Positions 24,481 to 34,244 of a stretch of DNA of 64,000 nucleotides are shown one piece after another. The stretch comes from Galbula dea. Its lineage: Eukaryota > Chordata > Aves > Piciformes > Galbulidae. The translations under genes were made by a program, and so were the position numbers. Numbering within the stretch: the stretch's first letter is position 1; each line of letters begins with the position of its first letter. The notes below the pieces were generated by a model. That model saw only the letters and a program-made list of their open reading frames with translations. It was not told the origin of the DNA and ran no database searches. Location of the stretch: NCBI GenBank assembly GCA_013399015.1, contig VWZX01001684.1, forward strand, positions 186,001-250,000. Reading direction: 5' to 3'.

Positions 24481-27400
24481 GGACTGTGAGAGGGTCTTGA
24501 GAAGGGGTGTGGAGACAGGAATGTGGCCGCAAAGGGGAACCTAATGTCACGGGATCGAGAGGCCGATCCCCAGGAGTGTCCTGCACATGCCGGAGGAGAA
24601 GGCGTGGGAAAAAGTTCAAGCTCTTGCACAGGTTCTCTCAATCTCCGCAGTGCGCTGCCTCAGCAGGGCTGGGGATTCTACGGCGCCAGATGAGCCTTAA
24701 GGGGTCGGAAAATTCTTGCTAGTGTGATTTGCTAAGAACTCTCTTCCAGTTCCCAGCCTGGTTGGGAGCTCAGAGTGAGAGACAGCGTGAAGACAGGGCA
24801 GCCAGCAGCCTGAGCTGGCTCGAGCAGGTTGTTTGTGTTCTCCAACTTCAGACCAGTGAAATCGGCTTGTATGTGGCCACAACAGAGCGATCCAGCTCTG
24901 AACAAGGGAGTGTAAAAGCACACCCTGAGGAAAAGACTTGTAAGTATTGGCCACCCTGGTCAGGCTGCAGGTGGTGGTTGGTGTCCCTTGGTTCCAAAGA
25001 ACCTTTGATGGTTCAAAAGCTGTTGTCTCTTCTCCACTCAAAAACTCAACACCCCCCCCATCTCGTTTTTGTCTCTCCTGATGTATGTGTAATTTCAGGA
25101 ATTATTTGAAATCCTGTATAAGAATAAAATTGGTTTTAAGATTACTCTTTTTTTTTTTAGCATTCTTCTCCCTCCTTCTCTCATTTCAGGTGTTGCAGTT
25201 GTGGACATGAGTGATATTTCCAAACAACCATCACTGTTTTACCACCTTGGAGTGCGTGAAAGCTTTGACATGGCTAATAATGTTATACTCTACCATGACA
25301 CTGATGCTGACACTTCTCAGTCTCTCAAAGTAAGATTCTTGCTTCAAAATCTTCATTTTATATATCTTTAAATACATGATCCTGCAAATGTTTGCATTTT
25401 TTCTGAAACTTCCATTGAATATCATTTCCTGATAACCACGTAACTAAACAAGGCTAAGAAAAACAGCTGTGCTAGCAAAAGTAGTAATGATTAGAATTGT
25501 TTGAAAGCTTGTTTATAAGAAAAGATCCATAGTATGGTGCTGATTTTGCTTCAGATGGTTAGACTTAGAAGTAAAAAAGTGCAGTTCAAATTTCTTCCTT
25601 CCTTTCCCTCTTTTGATTACAGTACTTGTAAAAAATGGGATAGTCTGTATAATAATAACTCTTGATCAAGCAACCTACTCTTACTATTGAAATACTTCTG
25701 TCAGATGAGATTGGTATCTCCTAGGTGCTGAGTACCTAAGACTACAGGAATCTTCTTTTTGTTGCTTTTTGAAGATAAAATAGAGATCCTTATCAAATCT
25801 TTTTATAGGCTGCTTCTTTTTTATTAGGATAATACATGCTATAAACTTAAGTCCTGAAATTGCTATTCTGTATGCAAGTCAAATGTCATGGAATACAAGT
25901 CATATATTGTGGATGTTTGTGTCTTTCTCAGTGCAGGTTCTCTTTGGTTTCAATCACTTTTAGACTTCTATCCTTTTGTATCTCACCTACTGTTGCTTTT
26001 AATAGCACCCACTTTCTTGCTGTCTTCACTGAGAACAGCATTATGCATGCTTTGTGGGGTTTTTTTCTTATTTTGAGTTATTACCCCTTATTACTTTGTT
26101 TTTCACACCACCAGAGTCCAGAAATCCTTTTTGGAATTCTCCAGCCTTTCTTGATTCCATAAGAATATTAAGTTTAATCTTCATTTTGTATAAGTATCCT
26201 TTACTTTTCCTAATAAAGCTCTGTTCTGACACAGCTTCACTTTCCTCTTTTCTGCTCTGTGTCATCTCAATGTGTCTAGTATCCCACATGTCCTTTTTTT
26301 AGGTGGTGCTCCACATACATGTTCACATTGTGTGTGACCTGGAGCCACAAGAACTTGGAGTTGGAGCCTCTCTAAAAGGCTAGAAAAGCTATTACCTGCC
26401 TTCATCTCTCTCCTGATAGGAACTCTCTTATTGTCACTGATATGTTTCACCAGTATTCCCTCTAAAATAACATAGTTCCAAACATATAAAAGAATATTAA
26501 CACAACTTTCAAGAGGATTATATTTGCACAAGTACACCTGTTAGATGGTCTCTGATGCTTTGTCTGTTGTTGAAGAACAGGGTTCATGGGTGTGATCATT
26601 TCTGTGCTGTGGTTGTCAAAGTGGATTTCAGACTGTCAGATGTGAAGTTGCTCAAGCAGATTCATCTTAGGTTGTCATAGCACCCAAACTTAAATTACAT
26701 CAGTAATTTTGCTTAGAAGCAAGTTTATATCTAACATTTGTAGAGTGACTTGCCTGGAGATCTTTTTAGTTTCACCAAGCAATGTTTATTGAATGTGTAA
26801 GCCATGACTAGAAGAAGGAGGAGATTATTTACCAGCAACTGGAAATCTTTGAGGTCTGGTTTACATGCCCATTAGTTTATAATCTACCTCAATACCTTTC
26901 TTTAGATTTTGAGCCAAAAAGAATTAGCATGTAGGAGGAATGTTTTGGTGTGTGCAAGGGGCCTAGGTATCTGAAGGATACTCTTTCAGAGAAACAAAAA
27001 TCTCCAGCTTTGAATGATTTTGTCACACAAATGCCCTGAGTGTGACTGGGTATGTGGAGTGCCCAGACTGAGAAACTCCAGTTACTGGCAAGTACAAAGT
27101 TATTCAGAGCACTTCTTTAAATAGGTTTCTTCTTTGATTCATTTTTTTTTTTTTTCCTAACCTGAACTACTAGGAGTTTTCTTTCTATTCTTCTGTCCCC
27201 TTACTTGGAATTCATTGCAGCAGGAAATATGGACTATGCTGTGAAGAGTGCATCTGTGTGTATGAGTGTATATATGTATACCAGTTAGTTTTGCTTGCAA
27301 ATAATACATTCCCAGTAAAAACAAACATTTGAATGTTCTTTTTATTTCCCCTCCTACAGGATATGGTATCTCAGAAAAACACAGTAAGTATCAAATCCAC

Positions 27401-30400
27401 ATTCATTTTAAAACAAAAGATGAATAAACTACAATGGAAATAACTCTAGTAATAAAGCTGCCAAGAATACATATGTGCTTTATAGAATTGAAGGAAGTCT
27501 GTTTTACCAATATACCATTTAAACTAGTGGAAATCTTGTTTATTTCCTTTACAATGTAAAACTAGATTAACAAATTACTTTTCTTTAGCAGTTCCTTTGT
27601 AAGTTCTAGAAAAGTGACAGTAGATATCTTACATATGTAGCTAGATAGATCAAATTGTAACCTCAGAAATTGAAAGTCTCTTTCTCTCTTTACCACTTGT
27701 GTAAATGTATGTGCATGTCATGCCTTGTTAGAGCTCACTTTTGCATCTCCAGCAGCTTTGGCTACTGTATATCCATCATCTTTCTCACAAATTCATAGAT
27801 TTACTCAGGAATACAAAAGCTTATTTCCCAAAGTAAAAGTATTCTTACCCTTAATGTAACTAAAACCAAACAAGTAAGCAAGCCTGAACCATGATAAAAT
27901 TTAGTGGTTTTTTCAGGCTTATGGCAATATCCTGCAATATCTTAATTATGTTTTGTCATTCTTCATATCAGGTCAGTGCAAATTTTCATTAAACACTCTG
28001 TACTGTTATTCTGAGGACTAGGGAATTTGCAAAAATCTTCAACTTCCATTTATTCCTCTCTGTTTCCTTGCATTCATCATACACTTATTTTCTTCTGAAG
28101 AATACAGACCAGGACTAAAGTAGTAGAAAGTTCTTAGAGTTTGCTGATAATTTCAAACAGAACTAGAAAAGAGAATGTGTTAGTCACAACAGTTTATTTT
28201 GAGCTGCTGTTTATACTTGGCCACAGTGCTGCATGTAGGCTAAAGATAGATCAGGTTGAGCAGATGAGTAAATCCAGGTCATTTTCCTGTCTGTCCTGAT
28301 GATCTTTGTACTAGTTTCACCTGTAAGGTGTGAACTGCCTTTACTGGTCTGCAGCTCTGTGAAGGGAAGCTTCAGAATAGGACAGATTTGCTTGTGAATG
28401 CTACTATGCATCCTACTTTGATCCATTCAGTTTGTTTGAATATGGCATTGAAAATACAAACTAGAACTTCCCACTCTGGAAAAATCTACTATGCCAAGTA
28501 CAGAATATAAGGAGAAAGACTTAGTTTTTCTTTAGCTGAAGATATGCCTGAAGAAATTTGAATAACACTGTTAATTGCTTTTGAGGAAGGTATTTAAAGG
28601 AGAGTAAGCTGGCTATTAAACCAAAAGGTTTATTATAGTATACTTAGGCCTGTGGGCATGATGAATTGCTTTCAGAGATTTAAATGTGGGGTATTTACAT
28701 TAAATCCTGTAGCACCTCTTATAGTTAGCAGAGAATAATGTCTGCCCCATGGAGGAGTCATTAGCAAATATTCTCCTTGATCTAAAGGGAACAGGATTAC
28801 TATTTATCCTTGCCACAAGGAATTTTTTTTGTTGAAAAATCACTTTTTATTGTAATTGGCAGAAAGCCTCTTCAGAGCTTCAGTAGCTTGTATAAATTAG
28901 ACTGTGTCTGCTCTTTCAAGGCAATGAACATTTAAGAAAACTAAATAGAAAGATTTTGGCACTTGGACACATTTTATGATTTAGTAGCCCCGAAGGATTG
29001 AAATGAGAGCCAAGGCTTTCTGATTACATTTTATGAATTTAATAATCTGAAGAAGTAGTATTGCAAAGTAGATTTCTATTTTTTATTATCTGATTATTTT
29101 TACAATATAGAAAAGTTTGTGTGTTAGGGTCATTTAATGACATTTCTAAAAGAGCCTGAGGCTGTAGAAGGATTAAAAGAATTTGCAGAGCACAGAATGA
29201 AAGGAACAGGAATGTTTTAAATACAGAAAATCATTTTTCCTTTTGAGGGGAGAACAGTACAAAGGCAATGAGTAACCCTGTAAATTCTACTTTCAGTATT
29301 TCTAATTGTGAAAAATGCCACTGTTAACTATTGATACAATGAAACCTAAGTCTTTTACAATTTATTTATTAAAGTTTTTTTTATGGAAATGGTCCTGTTT
29401 CAAGGGATGCATGTTTGTAGTGGTTAGGTTATAGTTAACTAATGAGGTATCTAATCTGATAAAACCATTCCTTGTACTGTAGAAGGACTTGAATGTCACA
29501 ATCTGAGTATGGTTTGAAAGTTCTAGCCTAAAGCTGTCAAATCTGTTGCGTTGACTTTTCAAAGGTGGAAGAGTCTTAGTGACTCATGCAGCTGTAATTT
29601 TATACAACCTCATCTGACTATTGAAAAACAAGATTCTCTTTCCTAAGGTGTAAACAAACGTTGTCTGCTTCTATTTTCACTTCTTTGTTTCTTTATAGGT
29701 GAACAAAGTACTAAGGAATCATTTAATAAGGCCCCACTGGATGTTTGCAATGGATAACATAATTCTCCGTGCAGTCCAAGCAGCAGTCACTATCCTTATT
29801 CCAGGTAAATCAAACCAGCTCAAATGGTTTGGGGTTTGTTTTTTTAAATGGGCTGTTTGTATACCAAAGAGTTACAGCAAATGGAACAGCTTAGATGTGT
29901 AATCTGCCAGCATGCCATTAACTGCATCCCATGTGCTACTACATCAAAGGCCCTGGGTCAGAATGTTGTACAGAAAGAAGTGTTGATCTGGAGGATTAAT
30001 GCTGCAATTGCAGTAAAGAAATGCATAATGAGGAGACAACCAGTGGTACTGCACCACCACTGTGGTCCAACCAGGACACAGGAAAACCCAAATTCAATTC
30101 AGTCCAAGCTGGATCTTTACTAGTAAAGAAATAAAATAACTCTGCAGAACATTTTAATGACATCCAAGGTGGGTAACACTGCCCAAGTGTGGCTGTGTGT
30201 TCTGAGAAGTTATTACTGAGCTGTAGAACAGATGCAGGTAAGGGTGTGCATTAATATAATTTGGCCTACAGAAGTACAGTAGGAAAAATCACCACCACCA
30301 AGGAGGATAACTGACTTAGGATTAAGTCCAACTTGAAAATCTGCAAGTAGTTTTGTAATTCATTGAATTACAAATTGAATTCCAAAGCTGAGCACCCTTC

Positions 30401-33239
30401 CAGTATGAGAATGTTCTGAGAGGACTTAGTGATGGTGAACCCTTTCAGTCCAAAGTTGCTTTGGCTTTCAAACCAAATCAGCCAAATTTTTTTTGACTTT
30501 GGAGGACAAAATTGCCAGGTATTCTTTGTTGGGAAGGGTGGCCACCTGCAGCAAGTTCTGAGAGAACTGGGGTTAGAAAAGCTACCTGGAAAAGAGAGAG
30601 GCTCTGTAAACTCTGGTCAAGGGTATTAGAGGAAAACAGTTTTGTTACTGTTAACAAGCAAGCTTTCAAGGGTTTCTCATTAATACATTTATTAATTACA
30701 TTTATTTATAATGTTAGTACACATTTCATCACAAATGTATTTGTCCCCTCTATAGCTGTCATCTACTGCTACCTGCCTCTCTCCACTGGTATGCTACAGT
30801 TGAGCTATTACATTGCTACTCATACTTTAGAGCTGATGCCAGAGCATCTCTGGTCCAGCTCACATAAGGCTTTGCCATTCCCCTGTTCAGTACTGCAACA
30901 AAGCACATTGTGCAAACAGTCCACTTCTTCAGCTGAAACAGCCCCACCTCCAGTAATAAAGAACAAACTGCAGTGCCTCTGAAGACAGACTCATCCAAAA
31001 AACCTGTTTCTTTTTACCAGAGCTTCGAGTTCACTTTGAGCCAGCATCAGAAACTGAAGGTGGAGACAAGGATGGTGATGAAGAGGAGGCCAGCTGCCAG
31101 CCCACTGAACAAAATGGGGCTGAGGATCCCACCATCACAGCAGGAGGCAGCACCCTTATTCCTGTGGTGTCACATGAGGGTCAGCAGCAGCTTATCCTGG
31201 AGTTGGGCAGACTTAAGCAAGAGACCTTAAGGTAACCCTGCTATAAAGACTGAGAATTTATTGGCAGATGCTCTTTGGAAATCTCTCAGCCATTGCTTGC
31301 TAGAGTGACATGGATATATGTAACAGAAACACTGCTCACCTACTGCAAATGCCTGGTGATAAAGCAGATCTGATGCAGAATGTGCTTCCAGCACCAGTGT
31401 AACAACTCAGCAGCCTTCAGTACAGCTTTGTTTCTGTGTAATTAATTTAATTGCAGAAAGTCATGTTGAATTTTTGCTGTTAAGCAATTAGGCTTGTGCA
31501 ACCATGCCAGTTTCCTTCCTTAGTCCTGGGCTTCTTGGATGGCACCTGACCCAGTGGCAGTGCTCTCAAAGCTGTTCCTGCAAGGAAAGCCCAGAGAAGC
31601 TTTGTCCTGACCCACAGGACAGGGGACTGCCCACTAATGAACACAAGCAGAGCTCAGCAGAGCCCTTTGTCCTTTTGCTCATGGGTTACATTTGCAGGCT
31701 GCTGCAGGTGTGTTAACAGTTGAAGGTCTTGTTCTTCTTTATGAATGTAATGTATATTTGTGATCAGAAAGTCCCTGGTAAAACATCAGTGTTATACTGT
31801 TGAGCACTAAATAAAAGTATAAAGGCAGCTACTCTGCTCAGGTAAGCTGCAAAACAAGAGGAACAAAATTCATAAGCTATTTACTGAATTCTGCAATGAT
31901 GGAAGCCTTAAAAGTGTCACTACTCAGTCCAGTCTCAGATAACCAAAAAGAAATCTGTAAGCAATGAAACATGTTACTTAAGATGGTCTCTTTTAAAAAA
32001 GTCTCTGTCCTTTGGAAATCATTCAAAATTATTATTTTTTTCACCTACAGTTATCCTCAGTATGGTTGTGTTTGATCTCTCATATGCTAACAGGCTTTTG
32101 GAACACCTTGTTCAGAAGGAGAAAGAGTACCAGACCTTGTTACAACAATCTTTGGAGCAAAAAACTCAGGAATTACACTTGCTTCAATTAAAACTTAAAC
32201 CCAAAGGTAGGAGGAGATACTGCACACACATACACTGGATTGTGTTTAAAGGATAAAAGATTGCCTATTTCAAGCTGCAGTAGTCTGCTTCTGCCCTCCT
32301 TTTGAGGTGTGTTAACCTATATATTTGTTTTCTTTTTTTAAAAGACTCCCAGTGGTCTGCAGCAGCTCCTAGAGAGAGTGCAGACCCTGAGCTCATGAAC
32401 TGGCTGAAACAACAGGGAGCAGTCTTGGATGCCATTAAGAGGGTAATAAAAAAAACCCCACCTTTTAAAGAAAGGTCATTGGAATCATAATTAGCAGTGT
32501 GGCTCCAAAGGAGGAATATTAATTTAGGAATAAATTTGCCTTTTAGTTTGCTGAAGAAGATTATACACTAAGTGCTGTCCTTAATGATATCACTAAAGAT
32601 GATCTGCAGTGTCTTCAGCTGAGGTAAGGAAATACTTCTCAGTTCATTGTTAGAAGCTTAATGAGGTTGTAAAAACACTTTTTTAGAAGTCAGTTTATTC
32701 AACTATGTCAGTGATAGTTCCAGGGCTAAGTGCTGTGAATGTCATCTCTGATTTTCTGTTAAGTTTTTCACATATTATCTGACACAGCATAACAGTTCCA
32801 TCTAGGGTGCTTCAAGCCTCTAAGGGTTTGGCATTTACAAGGGTTGGGAGCTATTTCTGCACCCTTTACCATAATGTAGTCATAGGGCAAATAGGCATAA
32901 AGAACTTATTTTTCCTACCCATTGATTAAGGTCTTTTCATCATCATTCTGTTAACCCCTGGCCAACCTGGAAGAAGTTTAACCTTAAGAAATGCAGTGTT
33001 TTCTGGGTACTGTAATAACTGGTAATATCCTTGGGATTTCTAGGTTTTACTTCTTGCTCCCTTCAAAGGAGATGAGGGGGTTTTGCCTAACTGTTCTCCA
33101 TTCTTCTTCATCCAGGGGTGGTCTTCTCTGCAGAATCTGGAATGCAATATTAAACCACCGACAAACAGCTGAGAAGATCTCAGTGCTGCAAAAGGTTAAT
33201 GCTTCAGAAGGAGAATATGAAATGGGAATAAGCAAATGA
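24108..33239 (+). CDS. MAP3K15: MAP3K15 (ASK3), internally deleted: kinase domain exons absent
   Basis: MAP3K15/ASK3 is normally a MAP3K of about 1,300 residues in the ASK family, which signals osmotic and oxidative stress to MKK-JNK/p38. Here only nine coding exons are found: 24108-24315, 25190-25329, 27360-27383, 29699-29804, 31021-31231, 32094-32206, 32345-32442, 32547-32623 and 33116-33239. All have GT-AG borders and matching phases and total 1,101 bases (366 residues). Residues 1-124 match the ASK N terminus (FGELDFGETAVLDAFY, LFYHLGVRESFDMANNVILY). From residue 125 the protein reads VNKVLRNHLIRPHWMFAMDN, which belongs near the C terminus. It is followed by a coiled coil (about 215-267) and a SAM domain (about 281-345). 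The rest of the thioredoxin-binding region, the TPR and PH-like parts and the whole kinase are missing. It could be a real deletion allele or lineage loss, an assembly collapse, or a decaying gene. Gene identity is secure; the structure needs proof. Confidence 0.85.
25190..25329 (+). CDS. MAP3K15: MAP3K15 exon 2
   Basis: Two bases complete glycine, then VAVVDMSDISKQPSLFYHLG and the rest through DTDADTSQSLK. It is nearly identical to the ASK-family consensus in the thioredoxin-binding N terminus. AG ends at 25189 and the donor GTAAGA is at 25330. Ends in phase 0. Confidence 0.95.
27360..27383 (+). CDS. MAP3K15: MAP3K15 exon 3 (24-base microexon)
   Basis: Eight codons, DMVSQKNT, between CTCCTACAG and GTAAGT. 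ASK-family genes continue after this point with a conserved GNY-containing segment on the next exon. No such exon follows in this window. Confidence 0.88.
27384..29698 (+). other. MAP3K15: Junction intron of MAP3K15 where about 20 exons are missing
   Basis: A 2.3 kb stretch of AT-rich intron-like sequence joins exon 3 to an exon that normally sits close to the 3' end of the gene. I looked on both strands for the segment after QKNT, the TPR-region helices and kinase motifs (GKGTYG, HRDIKGDN, DFGTSK) and saw none, nor any degenerate copy. There is no run of N and no obvious transposon at a breakpoint. Confidence 0.75.
29699..29804 (+). CDS. MAP3K15: MAP3K15 exon: conserved C-terminal helical segment
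   Basis: Thirty-five codons plus one base, VNKVLRNHLIRPHWMFAMDN then IILRAVQAAVTILIP. This is among the most conserved ASK sequence C-terminal to the kinase domain. The acceptor CTTTATAG ends at 29698 and the donor GTAAAT follows 29804. It starts in phase 0, so it splices in frame to exon 3. Confidence 0.95.
31021..31231 (+). CDS. MAP3K15: MAP3K15 exon: acidic linker
   Basis: Completes glutamate, then LRVHFEPASETEGGDKDGDE and a low-complexity acidic/Gln linker, ending in LILELGRLKQETLR, which starts the coiled coil. AG ends at 31020; the donor GTAACC at 31232 splits an arginine codon. Confidence 0.92.
32094..32206 (+). CDS. MAP3K15: MAP3K15 exon: coiled coil
   Basis: Reads LLEHLVQKEKEYQTLLQQSL then EQKTQELHLLQLKLKPK. 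This heptad-rich coiled coil matches the ASK-family C-terminal oligomerisation segment (EHLVEKEREYQNLL, from memory). AG ends at 32093 and the donor GTAGGA is at 32207. Confidence 0.95.
32345..32442 (+). CDS. MAP3K15: MAP3K15 exon: start of SAM domain
   Basis: Completes aspartate, then SQWSAAAPRESADPELMNWL and KQQGAVLDAIKR. ELMNWLKQQG is the first helix of the ASK SAM domain. The donor GTAATA is at 32443 and the exon ends in phase 0. Confidence 0.93.
32547..32623 (+). CDS. MAP3K15: MAP3K15 exon: SAM domain core
   Basis: Reads FAEEDYTLSAVLNDITKDDL then QCLQL, matching the SAM core (EEGYTLSDILNEITKEDL, from memory). AG ends at 32546 and the donor GTAAGG is at 32624. Confidence 0.94.
33116..33239 (+). 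CDS. MAP3K15: MAP3K15 terminal exon: end of SAM domain
   Basis: Completes arginine, then GGLLCRIWNAILNHRQ, the last SAM helix, and a 25-residue variable tail ending GISK, with TGA at 33237-33239. The acceptor TCTTCATCCAG ends at 33115. Confidence 0.93.
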
Positions 33240-33665
33240 AAGATACATTCCTAACACTTGTATTACTACATGTGTGTATATATATGTATTTATGTATAGT
33301 GGCCTTGCAGATTTTGCACAATTATGTAGCTTTCTTGACCAGCAGTGTAATAGACAGTGAATAGTAACAGTTCTAAGTCAGCATCAATGCACTAATGCAG
33401 AAGTCAAATACTTATGAATGTAAACTGAAGCCTGAAGGAAAATAACACCACAAAACCAGACACATACCTTCTCTGCAAAACAGATACTATTCTGCTGGGC
33501 TGGCTTTAGCATTGTGAAAACTGTGAACTTAAAATGTCTTGCAGTTCAGGGAGGGAATACACTAGAGCTTGTATCATCTCTTCACAGATGGATGTATATA
33601 GCTTTTTGTATTAAAGCTACTTTCACTGAACTACTAATAAAAGCTTGGTGTGATGATTTCATTTA
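33240..33665 (+). other. MAP3K15: MAP3K15 3' UTR with poly(A) signal
   Basis: About 400 bases after the stop, with AATAAA at 33636-33641 in ACTACTAATAAAAGC. It includes a (TG/TA)-rich stretch near 33270-33300. The end is inferred from the hexamer. Confidence 0.65.
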
Positions 33666-33759
33666 GTAATGTTTCTGCAGCAAAACCATACCATCTAAAT
33701 GGCTCTTTTGGTGTTTTTCTGAGGGAAAGTGGTTCATCAAGAAACAAAGCAAACAGAAC

Positions 33760-34079
33760 ACTAGATAAATGTTAAAAGTTTAATGTGGTTTTTTGTTTTG
33801 TTGTTTGTTTGGTTTTTTTACACTGTACATAACACATACAGCAATCTGAAGAAAAGTCAGAAAAGCAAATATATAGCTATATTTAAATAAACTGCTGCTT
33901 GCTCTTAATTTAGCTCTATCTGAAACAACATTCATTGTATTTCAAGTCCATACTGAGGTGGATTTTCCTCTTTTGAAAAAGTTTTTAAATAAGCTTAAGG
34001 GTTGTTTTTGAGTCATCATAGTTCCTGTAACTGCATTCACTTACTCTGATGAATAAGGCATAAGTCAACAAAAAGGCCT
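33760..34079 (-). other. PDHA1: PDHA1 3' UTR (extent inferred)
   Basis: Sequence downstream of the PDHA1 stop on the minus strand. The best poly(A) hexamer found is ATTAAA on the minus strand (TTTAAT at 33779-33784). It gives a 3' UTR of about 300 bases that ends roughly 100 bases from the predicted MAP3K15 cleavage site. Confidence 0.5.
33786..33822. repeat. T/G-rich low-complexity tract
   Basis: TTTTTTGTTTTGTTGTTTG-type run close to the predicted PDHA1 3' end. Confidence 0.55.
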
Positions 34080-34244
34080 TTAGCTGACAGACTTGTACCT
34101 TATCCACTGGTTTGGGCCACGCACTTCAAAGGGTGGCTCATTGGAGTAGACGTGGTTCCCTAGTTCTTCCAGTGGTGGCTCTGGGTCAGTGGTAGCAAAC
34201 TGAGCAGCTTCCTCAATCTCCTTTCTTACTGCCACATCAATTTC
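34080..34244 (-). CDS. PDHA1: PDHA1 exon 11 with stop
   Basis: 54 codons, EIDVAVRKEIEEAAQFATTD through VRGPNQWIRYKSVS, then TAA (34080-34082). The C terminus matches human PDHA1 (KFKSVS, from memory). Confidence 0.98.
   Translation of the reverse strand, partial: EIDVAVRKEIEEAAQFATTDPEPPLEELGNHVYSNEPPFEVRGPNQWIRYKSVS

Noticed and set aside
23932..24641. Several long open frames on the minus strand of the MAP3K15 CpG island
   Set aside because: Low stop-codon density in GC-rich DNA explains them. They are shadows of exon 1 and its flanks.
29848..30982. Open frames of 91 and 156 codons in the MAP3K15 intron after 29804
   Set aside because: No similarity to ASK proteins and not consistent with the exon phases, so treated as intronic chance frames.
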